Positions 60,201-64,000 of a stretch of DNA of 64,000 nucleotides are shown here, in pieces. The position numbers and the translations under genes are program-made. Within the stretch, counting starts at the first letter, position 1. Every line of letters starts with the position of its first letter. Origin of the DNA: Dasyornis broadbenti (Eukaryota > Chordata > Aves > Passeriformes > Dasyornithidae); contig VZRN01006818.1 of assembly GCA_013397935.1 (NCBI GenBank), positions 6,582,095 through 6,646,094 on the forward strand, read 5' to 3'. Under the pieces are notes generated by a model. That model made no database searches, had not been told where the DNA came from, and saw nothing but the letters and a program-made list of their open reading frames with translations.

Positions 60201-63200
60201 CGCCTATTGAATGGTAACTCCCAGAATATGTTGTAATAAACATTTTGCTAGACAAAATGGTAAACCAAAATGAGATTTAGCAATTTCAAAGCTCTTTTTG
60301 GCACATAAACCATGAAGAAACAGGAGAATTATGGTATTTCACAGTGATTGTTGTCACTGGCAACATTTTTAATATTCATTGCACTGTTAATATATCACTA
60401 AGTTAATGGAAATATTAATACAATAAAGAAAAACTATCCTCTATAGTAGCATAAAAAATGGTTAAGTCCTCATCCATCATATATCTGAATATCAAATTCA
60501 GTTAGAGCAATTCACAATAAACTGATTAGAAAACAATGACAGTGAAGTTAGGTAAAATAATTCAACCTAGATCAAAATAAGATAATTTTTCCAGAATGCT
60601 GTTTTCAGATTCCTTTTCTCTGCAGGTAATCTCTTGAAAATAACTGCAGCCACTTTTTAAAAATCTTTTCTTTTAATCAATATTTTTTACAACAGTTGAG
60701 ATTAGGTTATTCATTGTAGTGACAACAATGTCGATGAACTCATTTGGCTGTAATGATTTGATTCTGGCAGCAGCTACTAATTCTGCTTACCACGATACGT
60801 AAGGTTTTTGTACAAAGGTTAAAGATAGAAGAGGCTCCTGGGATGGCTGACAGGGTGGATTAGTGCTGCTGAGCCCTGCAGAAAAAGGTCACCACTGCAG
60901 TACACAAAGGAGAGTTGTCACTGGGGGAGGTGAAATCACAACCAGCCTACAGAGAGAGATTTGGGTTTGGGTAAATTAGGCATTGGCGGGGATGAGTACG
61001 ATTTGGTTGTTGTCTCCTGCTTATCTTTGCCTTTGCCTATCAACACTGCTTCTAATCTTTGCTGCCAGGCAGCCATCATGTCAATGGGACTGTAAACTGT
61101 TCTCCTTCTTTCTTCCTGCTCCCAACATTATTTGTTTGTGACGTTTCCAAATAGAACATCTTGAGCCAGCACAGCACTGCTGTCTGAGCAAGGGCAAATA
61201 AAAGACCTTTTTCTACTGGCAGAGGTCTTTGAGCTGTGGAAAGTTCCTTTTGGGTTATAATTTATTTTTGAAGTTGCACACAGTATTCTGCTCTTATCTA
61301 TGTCTCACTGAGAATTCATGTTCAATCCTAATAACTTCTGTGTCCCACTTACAGTAAGGGAGTAACTGAAGATCTCATTACTGAGGGCTTTACATGATTA
61401 GTCGTTGGGGTGTAGGTTCCTCATGGATTCATAGAGCTGTGCAGCATGTCATGGCCTTAGGAGACAATTTCTCAGTTGCACAAGGTAATATTGGCTGTGA
61501 AATATGGCTTGCTAGGAAAACGATGGCTCAGCAGTTCACCCTGAAATGTCACACCGTTTCAAAGGCTTATCTTTCACAGTGCTGCATGTTGTGAACTTCC
61601 TAGGCTGTGCATTGAAGTCTACATACACAGTAAGGATATTATACATAAATGGCAGTTTGCAAAATGATGCCTGAATTATAAGAACTAGGAAGTGATCACC
61701 AGCTTTTGATTTGCATTTAATGGTACCAAGTTGCAGTGGGATGAAGGCTGCTCTCTGAGTTTGGTGAACTGATGGTCTGGTCTCACTTAAGAGGACTAAT
61801 TTTTTTCAGTACTGGATTTCTCCATCTGGGAGACAGAGAATTTTTTTCTTACACCAGCTCTGTGCTATTTCTCTCTTCAGTCATTCAGAGTGTTCAGATT
61901 TTGGAGTTTTTTCCTGGCCCTGTATACTCCAGTTATCCTGCAGTATGCTGCAATGTAAAAGTTAATTTTATTATTGTTAGGGGAGCAATTGCAAATCACA
62001 ATAGATATTCCTTCTCAGTCTCAAAAAATAACCTCAATGTGGAGAGTAACCTGTTAAAAGATGTGTCACAAACTTCCAGTGATTTTAATGACATTGCAGA
62101 GAGAGGGAGTCGTCTTGAAAATGCAATTTAATGTTTTTTTCTTGTCTGTTGTCACCCAATCTCTCTGCAAGAAGCACCTAGGACACGCTACAAAAGGCAG
62201 AGGAAACCAAATGGCTAGTTTGAAGAGCTGTAAGCCAGTGAATTTAGGTGTGGAACATGAATATTCATCAGATCTTATTCCCTAAAATAATTATCAAACA
62301 TAACCTTTCTTTGGGAAAAGCTGTCAAGTTTGACGTAGCATGCATTCAGAACCTGACTCAGAAATTATTAACTTTCAAATGGAAGGATCTTTTCAAGCAG
62401 CATTTACAGGACATTTTAGCAGTTTGTCATTAAATTTTCTGCAGTATTTGTAAAGTTCATTGATTTCAGAGAAATAAAAAGCATCAGTGTATAAAAGATG
62501 AAGACTTATTACTCAGGAGTAAACCAACTCCACCCCCTTCAAACTTTAAAAATAAAAAGAGGCTAAGAAATTAATTCAGATAATTTAAAGCAGCAAATTA
62601 ATCTGTTTCATATCTGGGAGTAATATAGAAACAAAGAAGTAACAGGAGACATTTCTGCTTTCCTTGCTCAGATGCATTACCATATACAATTTTAGGCAGA
62701 TTGTCTCCTAACAGATGCAAGGGTTAGCAATAGCTGGGAAAATCAGGCCAGCTGATGGTGTCCTTGGCTGCTTAACTGCCACAGATTTAGACATCTACGG
62801 CTGAGAATTTTGATCTCTTCCCAAGTCCTATGTGTCATAAAGAAAAATGATGTTACATAATATCAAGAAATTTGTATTTTGAATCACTCAGAAATAAGTG
62901 CTGAAAATCCTCTAAGTTACAGTTTAATCACAAAGGCAATCCCCATTCTCTAAGGAAAGTCTTAGGAAAATGCTAATCCCAGGGGAAAGGTATTTAGGGA
63001 TCATTTATACCTTAGAACATAAAGGGGCTTTTATTTTTATTCTAATATTAAAAATGTATATTTGCATTATCCTTATGAATTTCTAATTTCTTTAAAAAGG
63101 CTAGCTAGGATCAGGCAGTTAATTGTGTGCTGCTGTATGAAATATATTTCATTGTTTTCAGTTGTTGTGTTTAAAAATTTATCATTGCTTTATATCTCAA

Positions 63201-64000
63201 TTTGTTTCATTTCTTCCCCAAGAGACTTCTGCTTTTGTGAGGGTCTCGAGTAAGGGATTTTAAAAGAAATTACTTTCAGCAATCAAACTACAAATAACAT
63301 AGTGAAAATTTCCTTCCGGCAAACTCTGGTAAAAGTCTTTATACCATAAAAAACAAGCAAACTAACAGCTCAAAAATTGATAGAAAAACCTAAGCTGAAG
63401 AATTTGATAAGACAACAGGCAAATAAACAGAAAATCAAGTATCAGTAGATGTCAGATTTTTTTTTTCTTAACAAATAAATATCTTGACTTCTACTGACAG
63501 ACTGTTTTGATAGTGGAAAAGAACAAAGATATCATGAGATGGACTCACATGCTGCACAATGTACGGGAGAGCCTTAATAGCTCATTTATTTTCCAAGGTT
63601 GCACACTCCAGCATTCCCAAGTGTAAGCCATCACATTTGACAGATCTGAAAATGACCAGAGGCCTGAACCAGCAGCTTGCCATGTTCAACTCTGCCAAAT
63701 ATTTTTAATAGCGGTATAACAGCAAAAAAAGTGCGGGCTGAGAGCAAGTGTCAATCTTGGGAGACTCCTAGACTTTGCTGTGCTGCAGACAGACCTGACT
63801 CGTGCCTGTATTTTAATAAGAGGAGGAAAGAGTAGAATTTACAAATTTTCAGAGAAAAACTTGAATAAGTGAATGAAAATCCAATGGAGCTTTCCTGTTT
63901 GTCATAAGGACTAATCCTGTGATGATTTCTGTAATTATCTGTAACAACCAGATTTTGTTTTCTGTGTGTGGGAGCACCTGCCAAGAGCTGGTCAAGTCGT
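42224..64000 (+). other. NAV3: NAV3 intron, at least 21.8 kb
   Basis: From donor gtaaca at 42224 to the window end I find no exon. In particular, I find no acceptor followed by codons for the expected Trp-Asp-Asp-Ser-Ser-Ser. The sequence is AT-rich and largely free of recognisable repeats, apart from a 21-bp tandem duplication (44266-44307), homopolymer A/T runs (for example near 45419 and 51462) and a short CpG-containing patch (about 57800-57885). Open frames of 119-148 codons at 53877, 57550 and 61772 resemble no protein I know and lack splice-phase logic with NAV3. Confidence 0.75.
44266..44307. repeat. 21-bp tandem duplication
   Basis: Two head-to-tail copies of an aaaatacattaaaa-type unit ending in cttacc (44266-44286 and 44287-44307) differ at a single base (a or g before cttacc). 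It is intronic, recent-looking slippage. Confidence 0.88.

Larger units (their letters stand above)
1..64000 (+). other. NAV3: Neuron navigator 3 gene, internal part
   Basis: The whole window appears to lie within one large + strand gene. Six exons joined at matching phases (2-1, 1-2, 2-1, 1-2, 2-2, 2-2) give a continuous protein that matches the central region of vertebrate NAV3 rather than NAV1 or NAV2. Diagnostic stretches are SKIASLIPKGSKTTAAKKES, the MDLSFSKTAKQCLEEIS exon, and SRFIHTDPSRFMYTTPLRRA. Navigator proteins are microtubule plus-end-associated cytoskeletal regulators of neurite growth. The N-terminal CH domain and the C-terminal coiled coils and AAA domain would be encoded outside this window. 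The assignment to NAV3 is from recalled family sequences, not a database search. Confidence 0.95.

Noticed and set aside
60835..60860. ctgggatggctgac as the start of the missing Trp-Asp-Asp exon
   Set aside because: It has no acceptor at the right place, and the codons do not continue into the conserved Ser-rich sequence.
61772..62131. A 119-codon + strand open frame near the window end
   Set aside because: It has no similarity to the expected next NAV3 exon (Trp-Asp-Asp-Ser-Ser) or to any protein I know.

Overview
This window is a piece of vertebrate nuclear DNA, almost certainly from a bird and probably from a songbird. It is AT-rich, with long introns and short exons that have GT-AG splice signals. 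Its interspersed repeats are CR1-type LINE fragments, and one short element joins a tRNA-Ile-like head to a CR1-like tail, as in the SINE known from zebra finch. There is one assembly gap of 34 N.

The only protein-coding gene I can support is neuron navigator 3 (NAV3), on the + strand and running past both ends of the window. Six internal coding exons are placed by splice signals, continuous reading phase and similarity to vertebrate NAV3: 7797-7936, 14932-15967, 24279-24394, 37074-37182, 38988-39371 and 42104-42223. Together they encode about 635 residues of the disordered Ser/Pro/Lys-rich middle of the protein. This lies between the N-terminal calponin-homology domain (upstream, outside) and the coiled coils and AAA ATPase domain (downstream, outside).

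The most notable element is an open exon at 31897-32437, inside the intron between 24394 and 37074. It starts with an ATG preceded by an in-frame stop, runs 180 codons and ends in a GTAAGT donor whose phase fits the exon at 37074. Its peptide resembles the N-terminus of the paralogue NAV1, including the segment just before the shared block that follows. I read it as an internal-promoter first exon giving a short, NAV1-like NAV3 isoform without the CH domain.

Layout: intron 1-7796; two exons separated by intron 7937-14931; intron 15968-24278 (with the gap); a short exon; intron 24395-37073 holding the alternative first exon and the SINE; two exons separated by intron 37183-38987, which holds a 5'-truncated CR1; intron 39372-42103 with an unusually strong unassigned 3' splice site; the 120-nt exon; and an intron of at least 21.8 kb to the window end in which I found no exon. 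I see no RNA gene, CRISPR array or bacterial feature.
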